NCBI GenBank assembly: GCA_016786665.1
Contig: JAEUVZ010000028.1
Coordinates: 1-36,411 of the forward strand
Direction: 5' to 3'
Length of the DNA stretch: 36,411 bases
Source of the DNA: Flavipsychrobacter sp.
Lineage (GTDB): Bacteria; Bacteroidota; Bacteroidia; Chitinophagales; Chitinophagaceae
Made by a program: the position numbers and the translations under genes. Under the pieces are notes generated by a model. The model made no database searches, had not been told where the DNA came from, and saw nothing but the letters and a program-made list of their open reading frames with translations. Shown one piece after another: positions 16,945 to 26,186 of this stretch (position 1 is its first letter; every line of letters starts with the position of its first letter).

Positions 16945-19350
16945 TCAGGACTTTTTCCTGCCTCTTGCCACTTTTTTGGGAGGGTTCGCTTTGGCCTCTT
17001 CTATTATAGCGTTTACCTCTTCTATGGTAAGGTCGCCAGGGCTTTCCAGCTTATCCTTGGGTATTTTATAGTTGCGCAGGCCTTGCTTTATGTAAGGGCC
17101 ATAAGGGCCTTTCAGAATTTTTATTTTTTCTTTTTCAAAGATTTTGATGGTCGCTTCCGCGGCCGCCTTTCTCTTTTCTTCTATCAGCGGGGCCAGTTCG
17201 TCCAGCTCTACGGTATAAGGGTCCATTTCCTTTTTCAGGGAATAGAACTTGCCATCGTGCTGCGCATAAGGGCCAAAGCGCCCAATATTCACTACCACTT
17301 CGTTGCCCTCAAAGAGGCCCACTTTCCGCGGCAGCTTAAAGAGTTCCATCGCTTCCTCAAAGGTGATGGTTTCAATACTCTGGTTGGCGCGCAGCTTGGC
17401 AAACCGCGGCTTGTCCTCCGCCTCCTGCGATGTTTCTTCCGCCGCTTTCTTTTTCCCGCGGCCTTTGGGTTTCTCGGCCTGCTCGGGGGTAGCGCCTATC
17501 TGTACCATAGGGCCAAAGCGGCCCAAACGCGCGAAAACCGGCTTTCCCGACTCCGGGTCTACTCCCAGTTCGCGTTCGCCTTTGGCACGGCCGGCATGCT
17601 CTATGGTATGCTCTACGTTCTCATGAAACGGGTGATAGAAGTTGTCTATCATCTTGCTCCATACCTTTTTGCCGCTGGCTATTTCGTCAAACTCTTCTTC
17701 TATCTGCGCCGTAAAGCTGTAGTCCATCACCTGCCTGAAGTGCTCGCTCAGGAAGTCGGTCACTACCATGCCCAGGTCGGTAGGGAACAGTTTTGATTTC
17801 TCCGCACCGGTATTTTCCGATTCTGTCCGCTGTGTTACTTCAGCGCCCTTCAGGGTAATGATACGGTACTCACGCTTTACCCCTTCCTTATCCCTGCGCT
17901 CCACATAGCCGCGCGTCTGCACGGTACTGATGGTAGGCGCATAGGTAGAGGGGCGGCCAATGCCCAGCTCTTCCAGCTTTTTTACCAGGGATGCTTCCGT
18001 ATAGCGCGGGTTAGGGCGTGTGAAGCGCTCAGTCGCCTTCATTTCCTGGAAGTCGAGCGCCTGGCCCGCCACCAGTGGCGGCAGCATACCTTCGTTCTCT
18101 TCTTCGCCATCCTCCTCGTCGCGGCCCTCGCTGTACACTTTCAGGAAGCCGTCAAACCGCAGTACCTCTCCGGTAGCGGTAAGCGGGTCGGGGTGAGCCG
18201 ATACATCTATCTTGGCAATGGTACGCTCCAGTTGGGCATCCGCCATCTGGCAGGCCATGGTACGCTTCCATATCAGCTCATACAAGCGTTGCTGGTCGGC
18301 ATCACCGGCCTTGCTGGCGTTCATGTCCGTAGGCCGGATGGCTTCGTGCGCTTCCTGCGCCGATTCATTCTTGTTTTTATACGCCCGCTGCTGGTAATAT
18401 TTTTCACCATACTGGCTGAGGATAGCATTACGCGTACCTTCTATAGCCGTATCGGAAAGGTTTACCGAGTCCGTACGCATGTAGGTAATGTGCCCGTTTT
18501 CATACAGTTTTTGCGCCAGCAGCATGGTTTTGGAAACGGAGTAGCCCAGTTTGCGGCTGGCTTCCTGCTGCAGCGTAGAGGTAGTGAACGGAGCGGCGGG
18601 CGACTTCTTACCCGGCTTTACCTGCACATCCTTTACCTTGTAGTCAGCGCCTACGCATTTTTCTACATAAGACCGCGCTGACTGCTCGTCCTTTATCTTA
18701 TCAGGCCCTTCGGCCTTAAAAGTTACCTTCTTATTATTAATATCCGGCGCTTGGAAGTGCGCCTCTACCTTAAAACTGCTCTGCGCCTGGAAACGGGTGA
18801 TCTCCCGCTCCCGCTCTACTATCAGGCGAACGGCTACTGACTGCACACGGCCGGCGCTCAGGTTGTTGCGCATGCTCATTTTACGCCACAGCACCGGGGA
18901 GAGCTCAAAGCCCACTATACGGTCCAGTACGCGGCGCGCCTGCTGGGCGTTCACCAGGTCCATGTTAACGGTACGGGGCTTTTGAACGGCTTTTTGTATC
19001 GCAGGTTTGGTGATTTCGTGGAAAACTATACGCTTGGTAGTTTCAGGATTAAGGCCGAGGACTTCGCAAAGGTGCCAGGAAATGGCCTCCCCTTCGCGGT
19101 CCTCATCCGTTGCCAGCCAAACCTCTTCAGATTTTTTAGCAAGGGATTTTAGCTCCTTCACCACCTTTTCCTTATCGTCAGAAACCTTATACTTAGGCTT
19201 GTAACCATTCTTAATATCTATACCCATGTCCTCCTTTTCGAGGTCACGGATGTGTCCGTAACACGATTTAACCTCGAAATCGGTACCGAGTATCTTTTCG
19301 ATGGTTTTAGCTTTCGCAGGGGACTCAACTATCAGCAGGTTCTTTGCCAT
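16945..19350 (-). CDS. topA: DNA topoisomerase I (type IA) TopA
   Basis: An 801-residue enzyme that relaxes negatively supercoiled DNA. The Toprim domain opens the protein (NLLIVESPAKAKTIEKILG, with Glu9) and carries the metal motif DEDREGE (from residue 82). The active tyrosine is Tyr290 in GHITYMRTDS. The C-terminus has no four-cysteine zinc fingers. It has several GPY/RFGP-type repeats (RFGPMVQIG, RFGPYAQHDG, GPYGPYIKQG) and a basic tail (KKVARGRKKS). This is the usual form in Bacteroidota. The SirB1-like gene follows 31 bases after the stop. A GAAAGGAAACC segment before the ATG is one of the few purine-rich leaders seen here. Confidence 0.96.
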   Translation of the reverse strand: MAKNLLIVESPAKAKTIEKILGTDFEVKSCYGHIRDLEKEDMGIDIKNGYKPKYKVSDDKEKVVKELKSLAKKSEEVWLATDEDREGEAISWHLCEVLGLNPETTKRIVFHEITKPAIQKAVQKPRTVNMDLVNAQQARRVLDRIVGFELSPVLWRKMSMRNNLSAGRVQSVAVRLIVEREREITRFQAQSSFKVEAHFQAPDINNKKVTFKAEGPDKIKDEQSARSYVEKCVGADYKVKDVQVKPGKKSPAAPFTTSTLQQEASRKLGYSVSKTMLLAQKLYENGHITYMRTDSVNLSDTAIEGTRNAILSQYGEKYYQQRAYKNKNESAQEAHEAIRPTDMNASKAGDADQQRLYELIWKRTMACQMADAQLERTIAKIDVSAHPDPLTATGEVLRFDGFLKVYSEGRDEEDGEEENEGMLPPLVAGQALDFQEMKATERFTRPNPRYTEASLVKKLEELGIGRPSTYAPTISTVQTRGYVERRDKEGVKREYRIITLKGAEVTQRTESENTGAEKSKLFPTDLGMVVTDFLSEHFRQVMDYSFTAQIEEEFDEIASGKKVWSKMIDNFYHPFHENVEHTIEHAGRAKGERELGVDPESGKPVFARLGRFGPMVQIGATPEQAEKPKGRGKKKAAEETSQEAEDKPRFAKLRANQSIETITFEEAMELFKLPRKVGLFEGNEVVVNIGRFGPYAQHDGKFYSLKKEMDPYTVELDELAPLIEEKRKAAAEATIKIFEKEKIKILKGPYGPYIKQGLRNYKIPKDKLESPGDLTIEEVNAIIEEAKANPPKKVARGRKKS

Positions 19351-19430
19351 TCTTCAGGTTTCCTTTCTATATATATTACGTTCCCCGCGGAAAACGGGTT
19401 TTGCAATAATAGGGGTTTGTTTCTAAAAAA

Positions 19431-19461
19431 TGAAAAAGGGCAACATTTACGTTACCCTTTT
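19431..19461 (-). terminator. Terminator after the first T9SS-sorted protein
   Basis: Arms AAAGGGCAAC (19435-19444) and GTTACCCTTT (19451-19460) pair with one C/A mismatch around ATTTAC. On the minus strand the hairpin is followed by CTTTTTCATTTTTT, so it ends transcription of the gene that stops at 19491. Confidence 0.7.
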
Positions 19462-19490
19462 CCCAAATATGAATCAACAATTAGCTGTTA

Positions 19491-20849
19491 TTAGTGCGCT
19501 ACTGTTACACGGTTGGTAGCACGCTGGCCATTTACTTCTACCGTAGCGAAGTATAGGCCGGAAGGCAGCCCCTGCGTAGAGAAAGTAACCTTGTTCTGCG
19601 TAGTGGTAGCCGCATTTGCTACTACCTGGGTAGCTACTACCTGGCCTACCGCGTTGGTTAAGGTTATTGTTGCCTTAGCTCCTTTGCTTACGCTGAATGC
19701 TACATTTACCTCGTTGGTAGCAGGGTTAGGGTACACCTCGCTGCCTGAAAGAACATCCGCATTTACATCGTTTACGTTCAGGGTAAAGCAATCGTTGCAC
19801 ACAATGTGCGCACCTATGTAGTGGTGCTCATAACGGAACGACGCGTCGTTGTTGCCTTCTATCAAAATAGCGGGAAGGTAGTCCTGCGTATTGGTAGAGA
19901 ACATCAGGTTAGACATGTTGCGGTCGCCGTAGTTGTAGTGATAATACTGCATGTTCTGCCCTGCACCCAGGCCCTCACCTTCGTAAAGAGAGAAGTTGTG
20001 GTATTCAGAGAAGGTATCTACACCTGCAGGCCATGTATCGCCTGACTTAAAGGTAATAGTAACAGCAGTACCCTTTCCTGCCGGTATACTCACCGAACCT
20101 GGCGCTCCGCCCACCATTACAGGCAGCGACCATGTCTGGATGCTTACAAAGCCGGCAGAGTCTTCCTGGCGGTCGGCGTCGTAGAGTGGCACCTTCCACA
20201 TTACGCTACCCGATACAGCACTGGCGCGATTGGGCTCGTCTATATCAAATATAGAGAATGCTTTGAGAGTATCAGTGCCCGTCACGTAATTGCCAGCCCA
20301 GGAGTCAAGACCGATAGTAGTGTAATAATACGGCCAGAAACTGGTGCCTGCACCGGTGGGTGATACGGATATAATAAGGGTATCTACAATGTTGGCAGAG
20401 CGGTTCAGGTTCTTAACATACGCCCCGGAAAAAACGATCGAATCCACTTCGTAATTGTTCCACGGCTGTACTTTAATGTCGTTTGGCTCTACATACTGAG
20501 AATTGACATCATTCCAAAGGGAGAAATAGATAGGGTCAATTACCTGTAGTGCGGAACTATAGTTGATGGGTTGCAAGCCATCATTGGTAAAATACTGCAT
20601 GATAGTGGAGTCGAACCCGATGGGCATCAGCGAGTTAGACATTGTCTGGGTGAGATCGGCCACCATGGCGTAGTGCTCATACCACCTGCTTCCGCCGGCG
20701 GTTGATTTAGCAACAGGAGTAAAACCCTCCTTTATCTGGTACGGGTACACAGCTTCCTTAGCTGAACCATTAATTGATTTTGCATACTGGGCGGAGGCGC
20801 TAAAGCCAGCAACAGCCGATGCAACAAGTAACAACATCTTCTTCATCAC
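19491..20849 (-). CDS. T9SS-sorted secreted protein, paralog A, unknown function
   Basis: A 452-residue exported protein: signal peptide (MMKKMLLLVASAVAGFSASA, then Gln), a beta-rich body with no recognised enzyme motif, and a C-terminal T9SS type A sorting domain from YPNPATNEVNVAF to RVTVAH. The body contains a CNDC pair (HIVCNDCFTLNVNDVNA) just before the sorting domain. It is a close tandem paralog of the gene at 21041-22405; the first 80 residues match at most positions. The genes have separate terminators, so they may be expressed separately. A role in the cell surface or matrix is possible, but nothing in the sequence proves it. Confidence 0.88.
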   Translation of the reverse strand: MMKKMLLLVASAVAGFSASAQYAKSINGSAKEAVYPYQIKEGFTPVAKSTAGGSRWYEHYAMVADLTQTMSNSLMPIGFDSTIMQYFTNDGLQPINYSSALQVIDPIYFSLWNDVNSQYVEPNDIKVQPWNNYEVDSIVFSGAYVKNLNRSANIVDTLIISVSPTGAGTSFWPYYYTTIGLDSWAGNYVTGTDTLKAFSIFDIDEPNRASAVSGSVMWKVPLYDADRQEDSAGFVSIQTWSLPVMVGGAPGSVSIPAGKGTAVTITFKSGDTWPAGVDTFSEYHNFSLYEGEGLGAGQNMQYYHYNYGDRNMSNLMFSTNTQDYLPAILIEGNNDASFRYEHHYIGAHIVCNDCFTLNVNDVNADVLSGSEVYPNPATNEVNVAFSVSKGAKATITLTNAVGQVVATQVVANAATTTQNKVTFSTQGLPSGLYFATVEVNGQRATNRVTVAH

Positions 20850-20979
20850 GAATAGTTTAAAATTAATTATCAGTTATTGGCGGAGTTGTAACCACCTACT
20901 GAGTAAGACGTAAATTTCGGAAGAAGGTTAGACAATCAGCGTCACGGCGCGGTCAAAAACGGGGGGAAATAAAGGGTGA

Positions 20980-21016
20980 AAAATAAAAAAAGCGGGTGGC
21001 TAAAAAGCCACCCGCT
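20980..21016 (-). terminator. Terminator after T9SS paralog B
   Basis: A perfect 11-bp stem (20991-21001 with 21006-21016, AGCGGGTGGCT with AGCCACCCGCT) has a four-base loop. On the minus strand it is followed by TTTTTTTATTTTT. It ends the gene that stops at 21041. Confidence 0.92.
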
Positions 21017-21040
21017 GCAATAACTGATATTAAAAAATGA

Positions 21041-22405
21041 TTAGTGAGCTACGGCGATACGACCGGAGTTGCGCTGACCATTTACTTCTACAGAGTAGAA
21101 ATACACACCTGTTGCCAGGTTAGAAGTGTTGAAAGTAGCGATGTTGCTCTTAGTAGCAGTAGCATCGATAGACTGAGTACCAACTACCTGTCCTACAGAG
21201 TTAGTTAAGGTAACTGTAGCTTTAGCAGTAGCGTTTACAGTGAAAGAAACATTCACTTCGCTGGTAGCAGGGTTAGGATAAGCCTGGCTGCTGGTGAGCG
21301 CGCTCGCGTTTACATCGTTTACACCCAGGATAAAGCAATCGTTACAAACGATGTGCGCACCTATGTAGTGGTGTTCGTAACGGAAAGAAGGAGCATTGTT
21401 ACCTTCGATGAAGATAGCAGGATAGTAGTTAGCAGTGTCAGTAGAGAACATCAGGTTAGACATGTTGCGGTCACCGTAGTTGTAGTAGTAATACTGCATG
21501 TACTGATCCGTACCCAGGCCCTGTCCTTCGTAAAGAGCAAAGTGGTGGTACTCAGTAAATGTATCCTGGTTCAGAGGCCATACGTCGCCTGACTTGAAGG
21601 TAACGGTAACAGCAACACCTTTACCAGCAGGGATGCTCACAGAACCTGGTGCACCACCTACCATTACAGGCAGAGTCCAGGACTGGATGCTTACGAAACC
21701 AGAAGAATCTTCCTGGCGATCAGCATCAAACAGAGGCACTTTCCATACAGAACGGCCTAAAACACCGCTGGCACGGCTCAGGCTGTCCACATCCAGGATA
21801 GTGAAACCACGGAGCAGAGAATCAGGACCACTAGTAGCTACATAGTTTGACGCCCAAGCTTGTCCGCCACCTACTGAAGCGTAGTAATAAGGCCAGTTGC
21901 TGGTACCTTCTCCTGTAGGAGAAACAGAGATGATAAGTGTATCTACGATGTTAACAGAACGGTTCAGGTTCTTAACATAAGCACCGGCGAAAGAGATTGA
22001 ATCCACTTCGTAGGTATTCCACGGCTGTATAGTGATGTCCGTTGGCTCTACATACTGAGAGTTAACGTCGCTCCACAGGGTGAAGTAAATAGGATCTACC
22101 ACTTGCAGGGCAGAGCTGTAATTGATAGCGAAGAAACCGTTGGTGAAATTCTGCTTAACGGTAGAATCGAACCAGATAGGCATCAGCGAGTTAGTCATAG
22201 CAGAAGTAAGATCGGCTACCATAGCGTAGTGATCGTACCAGCGGCTACCACCAGCTGTTGATTTGGCCACCGGAGTGAAGTTGTTCTTGATCTGATAGGG
22301 GTATACAGCTTCATTAGCTGAACCGCCAACCGATTTAGCGTACTGAGCATCAGCGCCGAAGCCAACCAATGCCGATGCAGCGAGTAAAAATAATTTTTTC
22401 ATCAC
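21041..22405 (-). CDS. T9SS-sorted secreted protein, paralog B, unknown function
   Basis: A 454-residue paralog of the previous gene, with the same plan: signal peptide (MMKKLFLLAASALVGFGADA), beta-rich body, CNDC pair and T9SS type A sorting domain (from YPNPATSEVNVSF to RIAVAH). Codon choice differs from paralog A: at matching residues this gene uses CGC, GTA, CTT and ACT where A uses AGG, GTG, CTC and ACC, as if selected for high expression. It has a strong terminator of its own. A TATCTTTA near 22447-22454 on the minus strand is one base off the -7 consensus. Function unknown; an abundant surface or secreted protein is an inference. Confidence 0.88.
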   Translation of the reverse strand: MMKKLFLLAASALVGFGADAQYAKSVGGSANEAVYPYQIKNNFTPVAKSTAGGSRWYDHYAMVADLTSAMTNSLMPIWFDSTVKQNFTNGFFAINYSSALQVVDPIYFTLWSDVNSQYVEPTDITIQPWNTYEVDSISFAGAYVKNLNRSVNIVDTLIISVSPTGEGTSNWPYYYASVGGGQAWASNYVATSGPDSLLRGFTILDVDSLSRASGVLGRSVWKVPLFDADRQEDSSGFVSIQSWTLPVMVGGAPGSVSIPAGKGVAVTVTFKSGDVWPLNQDTFTEYHHFALYEGQGLGTDQYMQYYYYNYGDRNMSNLMFSTDTANYYPAIFIEGNNAPSFRYEHHYIGAHIVCNDCFILGVNDVNASALTSSQAYPNPATSEVNVSFTVNATAKATVTLTNSVGQVVGTQSIDATATKSNIATFNTSNLATGVYFYSVEVNGQRNSGRIAVAH

Positions 22406-22544
22406 AATAATGTTTTTGATTTAATTACAAATAATAGTCGGGTAAAGATAACCATTCCCTAACAATATAGACGCTATCTTTTCAAAAATATTAGGAAGGA
22501 AACCGGAAAATTTTACTTTTTTTTCCCGGTATAGCATTCTCTAT

Positions 22545-22552
22545 TACATTTG
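22545..22552 (+). promoter_or_regulatory. -7 box of the proline dehydrogenase gene
   Basis: TACATTTG matches TAnnTTTG and is followed by GCA exactly as in the exporter promoter (502-509). It overlaps an in-frame TTG at 22550, so that codon cannot be the start. Confidence 0.5.
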
Positions 22553-22570
22553 CGCATCCTTACTATTAAT

Positions 22571-23737
22571 ATGCATCCCGAATTTGACAACACGGAAATA
22601 GCCTTCCAATACCGGAATAACCGGGAATTAAAGCAAGCCCGGTTTCTTTTTGCCTCTATGGGCTCCCCACTGGTGACCAATATTGGCACAAAAGTCACTA
22701 ATTGGGCCTTAAAGCTGGGGTTACCCATAAACGGAATAATAAAAAAAACCATATTTAAGCAGTTTTGTGGGGGCGAGACGATGGAAGAAGCCGCCCAAAC
22801 CGCTGATATGCTCAACAAATATGGCGTTGGGGTAATATTAGACTACGGTGTAGAGGGAAAAGAAGGCGAGTCGGAGTACGACAAAGCGGTACCCGAATTT
22901 GTGAAAGCCATAAAATATGCCGCCTCTCAGAGGAACATCCCGTTTATCAGCATAAAAGTGACGGGGTTCGGGCGGTTCGGGTTGCTGGAAAAGGTACATA
23001 CCGGTGAAAAACTGGCTGAAAATGAAGAAAAGGAATGGCAGCGGATATTTGGGCGGATAGACCAGATATGCCGGGCAGCCGCAGAAAACAATATAATGGT
23101 GCTGGTAGACGCCGAAGAAACCTGGATACAAAACCCGGTAAACGAACTGGCCAATACCATGATGGAGCGCTACAACCGGAAAAAAGCCGTGGTGTACAAC
23201 ACCTTCCAGCTATACACTACCCTGGCGCTGCCGTACCTGGAAGAATCGGTTGCCGAGGCGGAAAAACGGGGCTACATACTGGGGGCCAAGCTGGTGCGCG
23301 GCGCCTATATGGAAAAAGAACGGAACCGGGCCGAGGCCCAGGGCTACCCATCGCCGATACAACCCGACAAAGCATCTACAGACAAAGACTACGATGCCGC
23401 AGTACACTACTGCCTGGAGCGACTGGGCAAGCTGGATGTGTTTATAGGCACGCACAATGAAAACAGCTGCCTGCTGGCCGTAAAATACATGGAAACGCAT
23501 GGGATAGACGCCCGCAGCCCACACCTGTACTTCTCGCAACTGTATGGCATGAGCGATAATATTTCGTTCAACCTGGCACACGCGGGCTACCATGTGGCCA
23601 AGTACCTACCCTACGGGCCGGTAAAAGATGTGATGCCCTACCTGATGCGACGGGCCCAGGAAAACACCTCGGTCGCCGGCCAAACGGGCAGGGAACTGAC
23701 CCTGATAAACAAAGAACTGAAAAGAAGGAAACTGTAG
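22571..23737 (+). CDS. Proline dehydrogenase
   Basis: A 388-residue FAD enzyme that oxidises proline to pyrroline-5-carboxylate. It is a single-domain form, with no fused aldehyde dehydrogenase. Family segments are KVTGFGRFGLLEKV, MVLVDAEETW, VVYNTFQLYTTLALPYL, GAKLVRGAYMEKER, GTHNENS and the C-terminal YLMRRAQENTSV, which carries the substrate-binding arginines. ATG 22571 is used because the predicted -7 box lies over the upstream in-frame TTG. A P5C dehydrogenase is not in this window. Confidence 0.93.
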   Translation: MHPEFDNTEIAFQYRNNRELKQARFLFASMGSPLVTNIGTKVTNWALKLGLPINGIIKKTIFKQFCGGETMEEAAQTADMLNKYGVGVILDYGVEGKEGESEYDKAVPEFVKAIKYAASQRNIPFISIKVTGFGRFGLLEKVHTGEKLAENEEKEWQRIFGRIDQICRAAAENNIMVLVDAEETWIQNPVNELANTMMERYNRKKAVVYNTFQLYTTLALPYLEESVAEAEKRGYILGAKLVRGAYMEKERNRAEAQGYPSPIQPDKASTDKDYDAAVHYCLERLGKLDVFIGTHNENSCLLAVKYMETHGIDARSPHLYFSQLYGMSDNISFNLAHAGYHVAKYLPYGPVKDVMPYLMRRAQENTSVAGQTGRELTLINKELKRRKL

Positions 23738-23821
23738 ACGCGCCACCGCTTCGGAAGCGTGGCTGAGCGGCCTGGCAGCAGTGTCGTTTGCCGGCTGGCA
23801 ACTTCCATAAAGCTATTAATA

Positions 23822-23864
23822 AAAAGCGCCCCCAACGAGCGGAAAACTCTTTGGGGGCGCTTGT
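23822..23864. terminator. Bidirectional terminator between proline dehydrogenase and the FtsB-like gene
   Basis: Arms AAGCGCCCCCAA (23824-23835) and TTGGGGGCGCTT (23851-23862) are perfect complements around a 15-base loop. The minus strand is followed by TTTTTATTAA, so it works best for the FtsB-like gene. It sits between convergent genes and can stop both. Confidence 0.88.
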
Positions 23865-23879
23865 AATAAGGAGCTACTA

Positions 23880-24167
23880 TTATTTCTGCTCTATAACGTA
23901 GATATCTTCGTTATCGCGCTTCATCTTGTATTGTTCGCGGGCAAATTTTTCCAGCTTACCGGGGTTGGTAGTGAGCTGGTGGTGTTCCTGCTCCATGCGC
24001 GCTATTTCTTTCTCCAGGTAGGCGATGTTGTCTTTGGCCTCCCGGAGTGAACGGGAACGTTCGCGCTGCGAGCCCATATCATTCTGATCGAACCACAGCA
24101 TCCATGCCGCAAATATTGCGGTGGTAACAACAAACTTATTGGTAAAAAAGCGAACTACCTTTTTCAT
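23880..24167 (-). CDS. FtsB/DivIC-like septum formation initiator protein
   Basis: A 95-residue bitopic membrane protein. A short basic cytoplasmic end is followed by one membrane helix (about residues 12-26, VVTTAIFAAWMLWF). A periplasmic coiled coil rich in R/E/L follows (RERSRSLREAKDNIAYLEKE), then the FtsB-like segment KLEKFAREQYKMKRDNEDIYVI. This is the plan of FtsB and DivIC, which join FtsL in the divisome. The gene lies 18 bases after eno on the same strand, an arrangement known in Bacteroidota. The family is clear; the exact division role is inferred. Confidence 0.85.
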   Translation of the reverse strand: MKKVVRFFTNKFVVTTAIFAAWMLWFDQNDMGSQRERSRSLREAKDNIAYLEKEIARMEQEHHQLTTNPGKLEKFAREQYKMKRDNEDIYVIEQK

Positions 24168-24185
24168 ATGCGCTCCGGATAAATG

Positions 24186-25505
<1,320 letters not shown>

Positions 25506-25591
25506 CTAATGCGTTATTGACGGGTAACGAACCGGGTTAATAATTGTGAACCCCATCCCTGCATTTTCATTTTTTTTACTAATTTTCGGGT

Positions 25592-25855
25592 ATGAAACAA
25601 CTGCTTGCCATTGGCGTTATCGCCTTGTTGATGGCCTCATGCAATCAAAAACATTGCTGGAACTGCCGCATAGATTACAAAAATTCGGTACAATTCCCAG
25701 ATAAGGACGGCAAACCCGGCACGGGCGTGAAAACCCAGGCGGTATGCGACCGGACCCGCAAGGAAATGCAGCAATACGAAAAAGACAACTCCGTTACTGA
25801 CGCCGCCAACAACGCATCAGTAACTTACGATTGCGTAAAAGACTACTATAAATAA
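25592..25855 (+). CDS. Small cysteine-containing lipoprotein
   Basis: An 87-residue protein with a lipoprotein signal (MKQLLAIGVIALLMASC), so Cys17 would be lipidated. The mature part is about 70 residues, charged, and holds four more cysteines: a C-x2-C pair (KHCWNCRI) and two single ones (AVCDRT and YDCVKD). These could form two disulfides outside the cytoplasm. No known family was recognised. It is monocistronic, with a strong terminator starting 19 bases after the stop. A weak TAATTTTC before the ATG is two bases short of a good -7 box. Confidence 0.8.
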   Translation: MKQLLAIGVIALLMASCNQKHCWNCRIDYKNSVQFPDKDGKPGTGVKTQAVCDRTRKEMQQYEKDNSVTDAANNASVTYDCVKDYYK

Positions 25856-25873
25856 GGTACCGTTTTGCCTTAG

Positions 25874-25915
25874 CCTAAAAAAGCCCTCTCAGCCCTGCTG
25901 GAGGGCTTTTTTAGG
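25874..25915 (+). terminator. Terminator after the small lipoprotein
   Basis: A 15-bp perfect stem (25874-25888 with 25901-25915, including GCCCTC with GAGGGC) encloses a 12-base loop. It carries A and T tracts on its two sides, so it can act on both strands. Confidence 0.92.
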
Positions 25916-25996
25916 CCCTGTTTGTTAACAAATTCTATGGTTTCCACGTGGATTACACCCATTTACCCCAACAATCACCCTATTCACCCCTTTTTG

Positions 25997-26027
25997 TTTG
26001 CAGGGGGTTCGGGAGGTTGTACTTTTA
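25997..26027 (+). promoter_or_regulatory. Promoter with both boxes, no gene downstream
   Basis: TTTG at 25997-26000 and TACTTTTA at 26020-26027 (one base off TAnnTTTG) are separated by 19 bp. No credible protein gene follows on this strand before a terminator. Confidence 0.45.
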
Positions 26028-26032
26028 CATTG

Positions 26033-26176
26033 TCCGAGAGGGAAAGCTGGTAACGAGAAGAACGAAAAGAGAAGCTGCACCGGTTTTCAACAGGCTCCCG
26101 GGCCAATAACTAACGGTTTTCATGGTGATAGGGTTTATAGGGGCTGGCCTGTTTTCAGGCTGGCTTTTCTTTTTTT
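26033..26176 (+). ncRNA. Candidate small RNA of about 145 nt
   Basis: This stretch lies between a promoter-like pair (25997-26027) and a rho-independent terminator (26142-26176), with no plausible coding region on its strand. The preceding lipoprotein gene already has its own terminator, so this second one needs another transcript. An 8-bp stem can form between AAAGCTGG (26043-26050) and CCGGTTTT (26090-26097), enclosing a purine-rich loop (GAGAAGAACGAAAAGAGAAG). No Rfam-like family was recognised from memory. The exact 5' end is a guess. Confidence 0.4.
26142..26176 (+). terminator. Terminator of the candidate small RNA
   Basis: GGCTGGCCTG (26142-26151) and CAGGCTGGCT (26156-26165) form a 10-bp stem with three G:U pairs around TTTT. 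It is followed by TTTCTTTTTTT. The minus strand has no T tract, so it serves plus-strand transcription. Confidence 0.75.
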
Positions 26177-26186
26177 ACCAGCCCGA

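Noticed and set aside
19043-19350. Whether topA lacks a complete C-terminus because zinc fingers are missing
   Set aside because: The RFGP/GPYGPY repeats and basic tail are the normal ending for the Bacteroidota form.
22550-22573. TTG at 22550 as start of proline dehydrogenase
   Set aside because: It lies within the TACATTTG box; ATG 22571 is used.
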